NCBI GenBank assembly: GCA_019055375.1
Contig: JAHQIW010000364.1
Span: 310,001-374,000, forward strand
DNA: 64,000 nt
Direction of reading: 5' to 3'
Source: Parelaphostrongylus tenuis
Taxonomy: Eukaryota; Nematoda; Chromadorea; Rhabditida; Metastrongylidae
Each line of letters opens with the position of its first letter. Positions within the stretch are counted from its first letter, which is position 1. Below the pieces are notes generated by a model. That model was given only the letters and a program-made list of their open reading frames with translations. It had not been told where the DNA came from and searched no databases. This document shows, piece after piece, positions 33,891 to 45,621 of the stretch. Made by a program: the position numbers and the translations under genes.

Positions 33891-35899
33891 ACTGCTTTTC
33901 ACACAGTGATGACATGCACCGTATGGGTAGCTTCGTGCAATGATTGCATAACCTAATGCGAAACACCTACCTACGTTGCCATGGAATAGCTAGAAATGGG
34001 CTACTCCATTCTATGTCGCAAACATTTATTATCAGTCGTAAGAGATTAATTCGATGATATAACGAGTGTTAATAATCAGCGTGTGATCAATTAATATCAG
34101 ATGCAGAGTGATAAGTTACTCTAAAAGTGATCACCAATGCGAAATTATTCATGAGGAAGAGCAGTTGTGAAGCGGACAATCATTCTTCTTCCCAAACAGT
34201 CCGACAGCCTCCTACTAATTTAGAAATAAGAACAACACTGTGATTTGAAAACAATGGAGAAGTAGACCCTTACAGACTTTTCGATTTTGGGCCAGTAAAT
34301 GTCTAACTGCGATGAACACTTGGAGCAGCGGACGTTTCACATGTCATGTGACATGTCACAGCGATGTTTCCTGCTCGCCAAAGTATCATGCTGTCTCTTG
34401 ATCAACCATAGCTTTATGTGGTCTCTCGGACAGTTTTGGTTGAAGGTCCAGAGGAGGAAACAATTGGTATGCCATGTTATCAATGAGTTGAAATCTTCCG
34501 CTGTTCTAAGTGTTCATTATAATGCGAAATTTACTCGCTCAGCATCGGAGAGATTTTCGAGCTTCCACTTCTCTGTGGTCTTGAAATAGCAGTTCTGCTC
34601 TTAGTTGTAGGTTATTGTTGATTGTTGGACATTTTTTGAGGAAGAACGAGTTGTCGTTCACAACAAAAACTCCCGTCAAATAGTATCGTCGTGATGATCA
34701 TTATTATTATTCTGTATTTCAATCCCATGAACAGCCTTTTAGGAGTAAGGCCTTTCCATCTTTTTCAGACTTTTAATAGGCAATCGACATCTTAGATCTC
34801 GGTGATTCTAATATTATATAAGGTATTTAAAAGCGCTTTCTTAGTGCGCTGTACTACCGAAAATAGAACTGAGTTTCACACTAGGTTAGCAGTTTCTACA
34901 GGGTCAGGGTGTGTGAATGGTAATGTGAATGAGATTTTCCAACATTCGCAACAAACGATATTGAAGCGGCAAGGATTCTTGGACGTCTTTTAGCAAACTT
35001 TCAATAGTTAATTTATAGCATAAATTTGGTTGAATTGAAGCCAAGTTTGTTCCTTGAAAAGCTCTTCATAGAGCGCTGGAAGAGCAAAGAAGATTGCGTA
35101 TCGCAGTTACAGACCTAGGTTTCTCATGAATAGGCTTAGTGGCAAATTTATTTGGGAGTATACAATGAATTTAGAAGCTTAAGTCTATACAACAACAGTA
35201 ACAGAATAATAAAAAAATAAAAATAAAGAAGTAAAAGTAGATTAAATAAAAATATTAACAGTAATAGAATAACAAAAATCTATATTATATAATAATAAAA
35301 GAAAATTTTTAGATGGACATATTTAACAAACATTGTAATCTACTATATTGAAATCTCGCTCAAGAACAATACAATCAGACAATGTGATTTCGACGGAGCT
35401 GGAGGGTCGGAGCACGTCTCACGCAGTGTATATATGTGCTCATAACAGACCGCTCGAAAGGCTCAAAATATACTATCAGATTTGTTCTTGATCGAGGTCT
35501 CAAATAGTCGATTGAAATGTTTGTTACATATGCCCGCGAAAGAGCCATACGCCATGCAATCGACAAGCAAACACTCTGAGAGAACGCCACAGTGATCGCT
35601 TCACCGTACGTCGAATACAAAAAGTTCGTCGTCGATTCTTTTACCTATGAGTAGAACCCCGAGGAACTGACGGAACGAAAAAGCACTCTGCAACTGACAG
35701 AAGTCAAGGGATGGAGCACGTGTTTTGCACTGCATATGTTTTTATAAATGCCCATAACAGACCTCATGAAAAGCTCAAAATACATTGTTGGAACAAAGTT
35801 TCTTCTGTAATTGCAATACAGAGAAGCTATGATCTACTAATTGGTGGATAAAAATTTCAACTAAATAACAAAAGTACACGCAATGATGCGCCGAGAGTG
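33891..35899. other. Unassigned sequence with low-complexity A-rich tract
   Basis: No supported gene. 35195-35310 is rich in ATAAAAATAA-type simple sequence. Blocks at 35415-35470 and 35710-35785 (CATAACAGACC followed by CTCAAAATA) repeat each other and a weaker version occurs near 47045-47080, so a dispersed repeat is present, but its limits are not clear. Confidence 0.35.
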
Positions 35900-38555
35900 A
35901 AACTTGGATAGTTACTTGGACACTTGGACACTCGGCCTTCACGAATTGTGCGGACTCCAGCACATCTTCCAGTCGTCTCGTTTTCCTCGCAAGCAGATAT
36001 AAATACAGCTGATTAATCCTTCTCACGAACACATTCGCTTAACGTGTAGGTGGTCGTCTTCGAGAACGGATGTATTCTCGTGGCGTCCACTCCACGTTTC
36101 GTTTCGTCAATGTGTCGTCTGAACTTCTCACTATATGACTTGCCCATCTGTGCTTCCATAGTGTAAATTCTTCTGGATCACAAACATGAGACAAATTCCT
36201 TAGATCTGAGCTGCGTAAGCCGGCTAGGTGTAGTGAGTGCCGAGTGATTTTCAGAAGACATCGTTCAAGCGCTCTGTGAGCCTTTCGCAGTAGTCTCGAC
36301 GCGGTCGAAGTATCAGCCCACGTCTCCGTTGCATAACATAGCGCTGGGAGTACCGCTGAATTGAAAAGGTTAGCGCGTAATTTGAGGTCCGTAATTTGAT
36401 CGGAGGCTTCTTTGAGAGGCCCGAATGCAACTACGGTGCTTTCTTTCTTCTGTCAAGTTTCTCCTTCATGTTGTTCTCCATATTCAGTGAACGACCAAAG
36501 TACACGTACGATGAGGTCTCCGTAATCAAAGATCCATCCAGTCTGATATTTTCACCATTGCACCATTGGTTTTTCATGAAGTGAGTCTTGATGCGATTCA
36601 TGCGTAGTTCGACCTTCTTCACCGCTTCGTTGAGTTCCTTGAGCATCGTGTCTGCTTCAGTAGTCCTTTTGGCGAATAAGATAATGCCATCAGCAAAAGG
36701 AAAGTTTGAAGAAATTTTCCATCTATGCGCATGTCGTTCTCGTCCCAATCAGGCAACTTCATTATCCACTGCAATGCGGCGGTGAACAGCTTTGGCGATA
36801 TTCTATCGCCTTGTAGAATCCCTTTTCCAATGCGTATGGTAAGAGGTCGATGAAGTAGTTGTATTTTCGTGGTACAGTTTCGATAGCAATCTGATAAAGT
36901 TCTTATGCAGGACGGATCCACTCCTTGACCGACAAGCGCTGATAGGACGGCGCTCGTTTCGACGTTATCAAATGCTTTTTCATAGTCGATGAAAGTTCGG
37001 ATTAAGGGCATGTGGTACTCCTGAAAATCTTCTATGACCCTCGACACGGTTTTGGATTTAGTCCATGCAGCAGAATTCCTGCCGAAATCCTGCTTATTCA
37101 ACTGGTTGTGCCTCATCCAGAGTTTTTTGATTTGCACAGAATGATGATCTGCGCAAAAAAACTTGTAAAGTATGACTAGAAAGCAGATCGAATGGTAGTT
37201 GCGAAGATTCCTTCGTTACTCTTTTTGTGGATGATGACTGTGCACGATGTCCTCCACTGGTCTAAGATTTTTGCCCTTTAAAGGCAGGATGTCATAGTAT
37301 CGCAAGAAGTACATGTAAATTATGGCCTCTTACTCGTTGCAAATCGGAAGAGATGTTATCGGATCATCGAGCTGTGCCTTTCTTCATGCTTTATATCACG
37401 ACTCAAACTTCAGTGGGCAGGATGCGGTTTTGTCCAGTGAGTATTATGGAACTCGAAACGGGGACGGTGGAACGGAAAAAATGGTGTGGAATTTTTCCGT
37501 TATGAATTCCATATCATAGCGGGAAAAATTCGTGATCCCATCTTCCTTCATCAACGCTGACAGTGAAACACTATAATCACACAGGCTCCAATGGCACTTC
37601 TTCAGATTAGATCTTTCCTGTTCTGCTTCTAGCAGTTTCTTCTGCCGGTGCCGATGTGGATCCTCTTGAATAACTCTTCTACAGCTGGCATTTGATAGCA
37701 CACGCTCCAGATATGCTGCATTTAGATCAAGCTTCAGCTTCCTTCGTTTTTCGAGCAATTCCTCCGTGGTGGAGGAGATGCGATCCGCTCTTTTGGGCTG
37801 AGTAACTAGAGCTGAGTCTGCACCTTTTTCAATTCTTCGACAAGCAAATCGTAGTCTTCAGTCGAGTCATCCTTTATTTACCTGTCATAGTTAGATAGGA
37901 TTCGTCTAAAATGTCCTCGTTGTAAGTGGTTTGACAACTTCTTGATCGATGACATGGATTCATTTCCAGATTACGGCTGAATCGTATCTTTGTTTGAAGA
38001 AGGCGGTGATTGGACCCAGTACAGGCGATGGCACTACGTCTGTGTCGAACAGGTACCAAGTGCTGTTGGTATGGATGTGGTCGATTTCCGCGTGGTCGTA
38101 CCATTAGATGACCTCATGTCCAGCGACGGAGTTCTTTTTTTTTTTGGAAAAGTGAATTTTCGTGGAAAAGACTTGCCGCAGACAGGAATCTAGGGAAACA
38201 GTTTCCATTTTCGTTTTTTCTACCTAATGCAAAATTTCCAACCCTGTACTCGCTCGCGTTAGCCATTCCTGACCTCGCATTCAAGTCTCCGACGTTTAAT
38301 TTGTAATAAGCCTTGTCATTACGGATAACTTCGTCCAACTGGTGGTTCATCGGCTGCGTCGGTCGGTGATAACAGTTGATGGCAGTAATTAATATTATGC
38401 TTTGGTTGGAGTCGAAGAATAGTTAGGCAAAAGGAAAGAATTTCGTACGTGTCGATGAGATAGGTGAAGGACGGGTGAGCGACAAAACCTACGCTTCCGA
38501 CATTTCGTGATAGCACCTTTTCTCCGCGAAGTGTGGAATTCAATTTTATTCTTTC
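35900..38555 (-). pseudogene. 5'-truncated RTE-type non-LTR retrotransposon
   Basis: Minus strand, in order: endonuclease fragments (RGEKVLSRNVGSVGFVAHPS at 38540; YYKLNVGDLNARSGM, the catalytic GDFNA-type motif; then a GSDHRLL-type end, here CTGSNHRLLQTKIRF near 38010), linker (37450-37760) and reverse transcriptase (36430-37140). RT motif A reads FIDYEKAFDNVE, motif B GKGILQGDRISPKLFTAAL, and the YADD-type box is decayed to FADG. The C-terminal region follows (36060-36430, LCYATETWADTSTASRLL; HRWASHIVR). In intact relatives these proteins nick DNA and prime reverse transcription. Here the start is missing and stops and frame changes are frequent. The peptide family is one I know from hookworms. 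Confidence 0.8.
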
Positions 38556-41500
38556 TGCTGTAGTGCATTAAGAACTATCGTTAGAAACCGAGTCATAGTA
38601 AAATCGACGAGATCTAAGCTATCGATTGAATACCAAATGTCTAAAAAATGAGCGTAAAAGGCCTTGTTCTCAAAAGTCTAAGAACGGATTGAGATCTGGC
38701 TGAGCGGAGTTTCCTGATTCAGACGGTAGCAGCAGTTTTTATGGCGTAAGCCAGCTACCTGATGCTAAGTTATCTGGATGATCCATCATTGGAATTCTCA
38801 CTAATTATTGCACTTCCATTCACAGTGATGTGCCGCAACCGTCGCCCACTTAATTGGTCGAATTTGAATGAGAACTTGATTGCAGATTGAAGTCAATGAT
38901 ACGTGATTTTTTTGGGAACACGAGACGCCGCAGTGGCAACACTCACAAATCGTCATCACAACCAGTTGCCGGACTACGTGTATTAAAGATTTAATTCGCT
39001 CACATCAATTTGATTGACTGTTCTCAGACTCGAAATGTTTGAAGATGGCAGCGTTCCTGTAATGATAGCAAGCCAGTAGATTAGCTGATCAATCTCATGA
39101 TCCATGTGACAGGCCAGGACCTTTTTATGAGGAAGCCTTGTTCTCTGGTGATATAAATGCGATTCGCTGCACTACCTATGTTTCATCTTTGTCAAAGCAC
39201 TCTATGCAAAGTATTGTCGTCTGTATGAAAAACCATTTTTTGTAGCAAATTGCAACTCAATCAGTGAAGAAATTGGCAGTGCTTCTTTGTCATTGGTTGC
39301 TTTCTGATTTCCAATTTAGTGCAGATCTGAAAAACTATTGATAAATATTTTCTAAATCTGAAGGACAGTCTCCTGTGAGTTTACATTATCAATCACTTTC
39401 AAGCGATTGTGTACATTCTCAAGAGGATGTCCATTAATCGCCTCATTTCTTGGGCTCTTTTCTTCAAAAGAAATTTCTTCAAATTTGTGTAATGTATTGT
39501 GTCCATTGATGAACTTCTGACCAGGTAGCCCAGATAGCTGATTGAGGATTTCAAGACAAAGGCTCAAAAATTTTCATGCAATTAAATTACTTCCTTGTCT
39601 TTTCCACGTGTGCGTGGTAGCCATCTCAGGCGGAGCTTTGAGTGCTAACATGCGCTGGCAGAGACTTCTGCAATCTGAGTGTAACCTGATAAATGAGATC
39701 ATTTCTCTATGTTGCTTTAGCATGTAGGTCCATATAACTTAGTCGCTTTCATAACTCTTGAAATATTTTCGGCCAATGCGGAAATATTATTTCCTGACCT
39801 TTTGTTGATAAGGATTTGAGAAACAGGTAAATAGGAGGCACCTGTACTAGTAAATCATCTTGTTCACCGATACCTCTGTAGTAATTAATGTCATTGACCT
39901 TTCGTATTTGCTGAACTAGTTTTTCGAAAACTTATCTATTAAACTTTGAATAAAAGGAAGGAAAAAGTATGGACTGATTACTTGATTAATCAAGTAGTTA
40001 CACAACTGCAACCGCTTTCGCTGTCGTGGCACAGTTTATGAGTAGGGCGCGAAAGCTTACTATTTCATTCATCTTCTTAGAAATTGGCTAACCGCTTGGA
40101 CATTTTTGTTTCAAAGTGTTAGGCTGGCATTTAGATTAAGGAAATCTCTTGTTTTCTTGTTTACCAGTGAAGAAAAAAGAACTTTAAATTAGGGAGTGAG
40201 ATGTTTATCAAAAGTAAGGCTTAGCTGGCTATTTCGTAACAATCGATGCTATTCCTTTCCAAACTGGCTAGTGCAGTCCTACTAGCATATTCAGATGAAT
40301 TTAGAAGCCAATCGCAGCAAATAACGCGATTACATAAAAAAATTATTGAAAGCTGAGGGCAATGTGATGCTGTAAGTTGATTGTTCAGTCACGGTAAGCG
40401 GAAACTTTGACAGAGATCATTTTCAACTCTCAGACGGATGTGTTGCCGAGCAAACGCCACAACAAACACATCCTATTCAAACTTGTACCGTTTCTTTGCT
40501 CGCTCTTCTCTTCCGCTATTTTGGCCGCTACATACTTTCCCTTTCTTATTCCAGTTTCTTCCATTTCGAGAAGGATGGGAAAGAGAATTCAATGACAAGG
40601 GCCGTCATAACATATGGTCATTGCCATCGTTTATAACTGTACTAACTTTCTATGCGCAAACATCAAGGGTTAGTAATTCCTTGAGAGGCAATTATTTTTT
40701 GACGAAGGCGGAGACAGCCCAAGTGATAATGTCCGCGCACTATGTAAAATCACTGCTCTTCCATCTCTTTTGAGTAGCAGCGTATAAAATTACAAACATT
40801 AAACCATTCAATATGTTGTAATGAATGAACCAACTTTTTTCTTACAAAACAGATCACGTTTTGTAATATTTGTGTAATCGAAATATTGTGAACTTAATTT
40901 TGCTGCACAACGGCACTCGATTCTCGGAAATATTCAATGTATTTTGAAAGCTGTCGAATTCTAGAGATTATGAAATTTGCATATTTTGGGACTACTTTTT
41001 TAACCTGAGCATAACTAATCAGTATTTTCTTAGAAGACTAGACTAACATGACGCTTTTATGAAGCTTTATCCAACTAATATCCCGGTGCCTTCGTCTACT
41101 TCGAAGCCGCGTTGATTGTGCTACTTTCCAGTTGTAACAGTTTAGCATATCAGTGGAGTAAATCGTTGATCGTACAAATTGATATTGAATCAAAGAAGAT
41201 ATTCCATTGCATCTGAAAAATAGAAAGTTTTATCTGTTGTCATCACAAGCACAGCATATTAATGTGTCCTTTCATTTATTGTATGTGGACTCATCATATA
41301 TCCTTTCACGTAACCGAAAATCAAATTTTTACATGAGTTCTGCTGAACGTTATTTCCGGTTCGAGAAATAGCCAAGTTTTGACTACTTTGTTTTCGGGTT
41401 CTGTTCCGTCATCCGACAAGGTTTTGTCAAAGACAATTTTTTTGTAGGCAAATAATTTTCTTTGGACTTTCAATAACCACCCGATGGCTCAAATCTCGGG

Positions 41501-41884
41501 CAGCTGCTCCATGCACTTTTTCAAAAAGGTGCTTTTTTACAAGTCAGTAGCACCGAAAACAAAACTGTGTTCCACTCTCGTTGAATGTTCTTCGCGTTTT
41601 CGCCCGTTATTGCACGTATTTTTCGCAAGACAGAACTCTTTCCTCAACCTGCTAGTAATCGTTCAGCTGCTTAAATTGGAGCATTTGTACATTTTTGAAT
41701 TTTCTGAACTCTACGCGACTCAATTGTTGATAGTAGCTAGGAAAAAGCTTTGTACAATGAAAATCAAGCGTAGTAATGAGAAAAGCAGGCCGAGCATGTA
41801 GAACATAATTTTATCTTTAGTTCTGAGGAAAAAAAGAGAAAGGATAGCTTTTCGCTAGGCGTCGATTCCTCTACAGAGGATTAT
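38556..41884. other. Unassigned sequence
   Basis: About 3.3 kb without a supported gene or recognised repeat. The plus-strand frames at 40407-40773 overlap in two frames and have no splice or family support. Confidence 0.25.
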
Positions 41885-42012
41885 TCAGCCGCAGGAATTC
41901 GACTAAACTGACGGAGGGTGGTACTGACGAGTCCCAATAGGACGAAATAGGCCTCTATATAGCACTAGACCTAACTGCTCACAGCCTGTCATATCCTTGT
42001 CAGATTATATCG
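41885..42012 (+). mobile_element. Half fold-back repeat with hammerhead (family H1)
   Basis: Corresponds to the right arm of the element at 56690-57076: GGAGGGTGGTACTGACGAG ... GCACTAGACCTAACTGCTC ... CATATCCTTGTCAGATTATA. No left arm was found beside it, so it is a half element. Confidence 0.65.
41917..41966 (+). ncRNA. Hammerhead ribozyme-like motif
   Basis: CUGACGA (41924-41930), stem II GUCC/GGAC with CAAUA loop, GAAA (41944-41947), helix III AUAG/CUAU with GCCU loop (four pairs), cleavage triplet AUA with scission expected after 41959. Helix I: GUGGUA against UAGCAC, five pairs and one G.G mismatch, plus a flanking G.U. The core is intact. Confidence 0.65.
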
Positions 42013-42409
42013 TTTTCAGCAAGTCTATGAAAGGGTGGTCGGTAATAAAAGTTTATGTTCAGCAAGAAATTGTCGTTCACTAATCATTGCCGAATAACAG
42101 AAAAGAACCGTTTTGAATTCTCCCTTCCCAACTGAGACTTTCCTATGGAATCAGCACTTCTGACACATTTTTGTCGTAAAGATAAAAGTTATAATAGCTA
42201 CTCAGTGAATGTCACTTAATTTTTATAATTTCCAAAGCAAAATTATACTAAACTAGTCCTAGCCTTGGGATTTATTCAATTGCGATTATTTTCAATTTTT
42301 TTTCACAATATGAGCTAACCTCCCATGAGCCACGGGCACATTATATTAGTTATTCTCACAACTTTTGACACTAGAGCAATAAATACCAAATGTGTTGACC
42401 AAAAGTAAT

Positions 42410-42960
42410 TGGAATTGCTTAGCAGCAAAATTCGCAGTATGTGCCATCAACCTGAACTAATATTGCACTCATAGAATACGTCATCCTTGGATTCAAAAAA
42501 AGTTGTCTATACTCGGCGAAAATGTTTGATGCTTTGGAACTACTTCTTGCCCAGGAAGTACTCCAGCGACTGGAAGACGTGATAGTCAGACGGCGAGAAG
42601 TCAGTACTACACGACGCATGAACCAAGAATTCTCAGCCCAGTTCGATCAACTTCCTCTTTGTTAATATGCCGACATACAGCTTTGCGTTGTCTTGAAGCA
42701 GGATAACATGACGTGAAATCGACGTGAAAGGGCCCGATTACAACAGTCCAGGTGCTCACACAAGCACTTAGCGTTGATCGTCTCTTTCACTGGAACCAAG
42801 TCCCAGTGAATCGACCCGGTCCGGTCCCAAAAGGTGATGAACATAGCCTTTGGCGCAAATCGATTTAGACGTGTTCGAGTTCCTCATTGGTTGGTGACAA
42901 ATTTTTATTTGAACGACATTGGCTTTCGCAAATATCCACTTTTCGTGGGCAGTGATAGTG
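42410..42960 (-). pseudogene. Mariner transposase relic
   Basis: Minus-strand fragments: MFITFWDRTGSIHWDLVPV with ETINAKCLCEHLD (family: mit.fwD.+GvI..ellp...tina..Y...L) and, downstream, FLNPRMTYSMSAILVQVDGTYCEF, the C-terminal FY..GI..L..RW...v...G.Y part in decayed form. A middle frame carries SRWSTSWARSSSKASNIFAE. The catalytic DNARPH motif is not intact. Inactive. Confidence 0.65.
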
Positions 42961-44324
42961 ATTTATGGATTTATGGAGGCAGTGATTTGTGGATGAGTTA
43001 AACAGAAATGGAGCGCGAAGATGACGACGAAGAGCTTTTTGAGCATGCTTTGCGTTTAGCAGTTTTAATTACTTCTGGTTGATGAATTAAGCGTTTATTG
43101 CTCTAGCGCTAAAACGTATAAGAAGATTTGATAGTAAAACAAACAGTTTAATTTTTTTTGAGACAGGGTATCACAATTTATAGATGAGTACAGTTTTTGT
43201 AGAAGTCAGTGAGTAATATTCCATCACATCATAGTGCGCAGCTCCTTATCAATGCACATTGGAGAAAAATAGTGAAAAAGGTGTTGCGCCAAAGAAAGGC
43301 ATTTCTAATGTCATCGCGAAAGAATATGACACACTATGCAGTCCTTTCGTCAAATAAAGATTATTATAGTTCTTGTGATGCGCGATCCAATTACTCAACG
43401 ATAAACCTGTTCGTTGAAAAACCTTCTCCCCCCTTTCCTTGGACTTTCAATAACCATTTAATATCTTAGATCTTGGCAAATTCAGTGTGATATTTGGAAT
43501 CAAAAAACGTCTTCTTAATGTTCTCTAGCAGTGCAAATCATTTACATTTCACGTTGCGAGAGCACTTTTTGCTCTGTCAGTGTTTGTGGATGGTTTTACA
43601 AAACGTTAAAACTCATATTTGAAGACTCATGAAACAGCGTTTTTGAGTTCAATTTTGTTTATTTAAAAGGTCTTTTTAGAGCGGTAATAATATTGCTCTT
43701 TACGCTAAAGTATACATACACTTGAAGTACAGAATATCGTAAAAAATTACAAAATTCAAAAAAATCTGAAAATCTTTTTGAAATGGAAGGAAATTTTCTA
43801 GACAGATCTAAAAATTGCGTCGTTTCCGTGCAGCACTTGAAATCGCCAAGCGTGCCGTGAGTCTCGTTTATTTTATGAAAGTTTCTTTCCAGTTTACAAA
43901 ACATTTTCCAGCTTTCCGTATTAGATTTTCAAAGGAAATCTTGCTCTATCGTTCTACAAAAACTAGTTTTCTTATTTTCTTTCTATATCGCTGCGATGAT
44001 ATGTGAAGAATCTAGCAAAAAGTTCAAGCAGCGGCCTACCCCAGATCTAAAACGTAATTTTATTCTCACTCTTACAGCGATGTATGAAAACGTTTACAAA
44101 AATCAATTTTAGCACCACAATTAGTTGGTATTCGAGTGACTGAATGAATTTAAGTTTAGACAAAAGCCATCCGCAGGCCATACATGAGCGAAAAATTGAA
44201 CCGGCTGTAAGTTTTATTAAGTGGTGTGACTCACTAAGGAAACCCTCTTAAACCCAGTGTAGTAATGAAATCAACAAGATTTAAACTTTTAGTCGAGTCT
44301 GTGAAAATGTTTAGAACTTTTTCG
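42961..44324. other. Unassigned sequence
   Basis: No supported gene. Opposed frames at 43659-43904 and 43815-44006 overlap each other and have no family likeness. Confidence 0.25.
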
Positions 44325-44337
44325 AGGTTGGTACGTC

Positions 44338-44382
44338 AGAGCCATACGTACGTTTGGCCGGTGCTGTCTCTTCATAAGTGGC
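44338..44382 (-). ncRNA. Decayed hammerhead motif in the opposite arm
   Basis: Minus strand: GCCA, CUUAUGA (core G5 changed), a stem II region AGAGACAGCACCGGCC, AAAC in place of GAAAC, then GUACGUA and UGGCUCUGAC. Clearly homologous to the intact copy at 44590-44636 but with two core changes, so inactive. Confidence 0.55.
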
Positions 44383-44589
44383 TGATGCCCTATGCTTTTT
44401 CTATACCAGGAATGAGGAGACATCACTTATGGTGATAGTACATGATAATGTATTATAACCATTTTTTCCGTCATATTGACAACCAGCCGTAGTCCATTGG
44501 CTGAAAAAATGGTGAAAATACAATATCACGTCCTATCACCATAAATAATGTCTCCCCATCCTTGATATAAAGTAGGCAGTGTTTGGCGT

Positions 44590-44636
44590 GGGCCACTGAT
44601 GAAGCGGGAGACACCGCCGAAACGTACGTATGGCTC
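44590..44636 (+). ncRNA. Hammerhead ribozyme, all core positions intact
   Basis: Helix I: GGGCCA (44590-44595) pairs with UGGCUC (44631-44636) in six pairs including one G.U. CUGAUGA is at 44596-44602. Stem II GCGG/CCGC (44604-44607 with 44614-44617) has the six-base loop GAGACA and an A.C closing mismatch. GAAA is at 44619-44622. Helix III ACG/CGU (44622-44624 with 44627-44629) has a UA turn, and the triplet GUA predicts cleavage after 44630. This is the type I layout with a very short helix III known from animal repeats. Self-cleavage is predicted, not shown. Confidence 0.75.
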
Positions 44637-45463
44637 TGACATGACAACCTCTAAGAGGCTCCGACCATTCTCACAAACTATATTGAAGACATAGGCATCG
44701 ACTATATTGTAAAGAAGGCTTTCAAATGATCGTATACCAATATGCTTGAGGCGTGGTTTAAAACCAATCGTTAGATGGATCTTTCGAATGAGTGTCAGAA
44801 GTATCAGGAGAAAAGCTCTATTTAGTAAAGAAGGCCCTCAAATAATCGTGTACCAGTCGAATATTGGTACCCGCAATCTCGAGTGGAATAACCATAGAAC
44901 TGGTGAGGTAGAAGGAAAACCTAAAACCTGATGATATGAAGATATATAACCGAGATACAAGTTAATTACACTCGCATCAAACATTCTTGTTATTATATCT
45001 CACAACGTACACTGTCACTCAAGAAAAAATCAGGCAGCAAGTAGATGGTTACTTCATGATTTTGATGAAAAACGTTTTCGTAGGTGACATAAGTACTCAG
45101 CAATGAAATGACATTAGTAATATATCGAAAGACCAACTTTCACTCAATCTGAGCATGAATATCAAGATTGTCTTATGATAGTGACCTGATTTGAGACAAC
45201 ACGCCTAATTTTTCCTCATAAGAGTCTAATGGCCCTGAGAATGACAAAACAAGCGGCATGTTAGCTATCGTTCCAAAGAATATGTATTAACCTCGCTTAA
45301 GTTTCGAAAAAATCGTCAACAGGACTATTTACGCATTACTATTAGTCGTTAAGTAAAGTAGGTCCGTGATTGTTTTTACGATAACCATTACTCTTTCGTA
45401 TCACTAGTGAACATTATAAATTCTTGCTATTGCTTTTTTTCACTTTGAAGTGGCCTCTTTCTC

Positions 45464-45470
45464 AGGTGCT
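45464..45470 (+). promoter_or_regulatory. Likely spliced-leader acceptor before the start codon
   Basis: CTTTCTCAG ends at 45465, five bases before the ATG, with a pyrimidine-rich run upstream. In nematodes such a site so near the start usually receives a trans-spliced leader; an ordinary 5' UTR intron would look the same. Confidence 0.45.
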
Positions 45471-45621
45471 ATGGAGAAATCAAGTTTCGTGAGGTTTGCC
45501 ATACTAGGAGTTGCCTTGATAGCATTTACATCGATGAATGCTAACTTGAATATTCTCGGCTTTACCGTAATCTGCATGGAAGATGTCGTTCACTCGCAGA
45601 GCACTAACGAAACTGAAGAGG
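45471..45621 (+). CDS. SLC17-like gene exon 1
   Basis: The ATG at 45471 opens MEKSSFVRFAILGVALIAFT, the first membrane helix, then the nematode SLC17 signature FTVICMEDV and a luminal loop with sequon N-E-T. Donor G|GTAGGA at 45622, phase 1. Confidence 0.85.

Larger units (their letters stand above)
44325..44655. mobile_element. Fold-back repeat with two opposed hammerhead motifs (family H4)
   Basis: Ends GAGGTTGGTACGTCAGAGCC (44325-44344) and GGCTCTGACATGACAACCTC (44632-44651) are inverted. The inner arms also match: ATGAGGAGACATCACTTATG with GGTGATAG against CTATCACCATAAATAATGTC with TCCCCATCC. The left arm holds a decayed hammerhead, the right arm an intact one. It lies about 0.8 kb upstream of the SLC17-like gene, in the same orientation. 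Confidence 0.75.
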
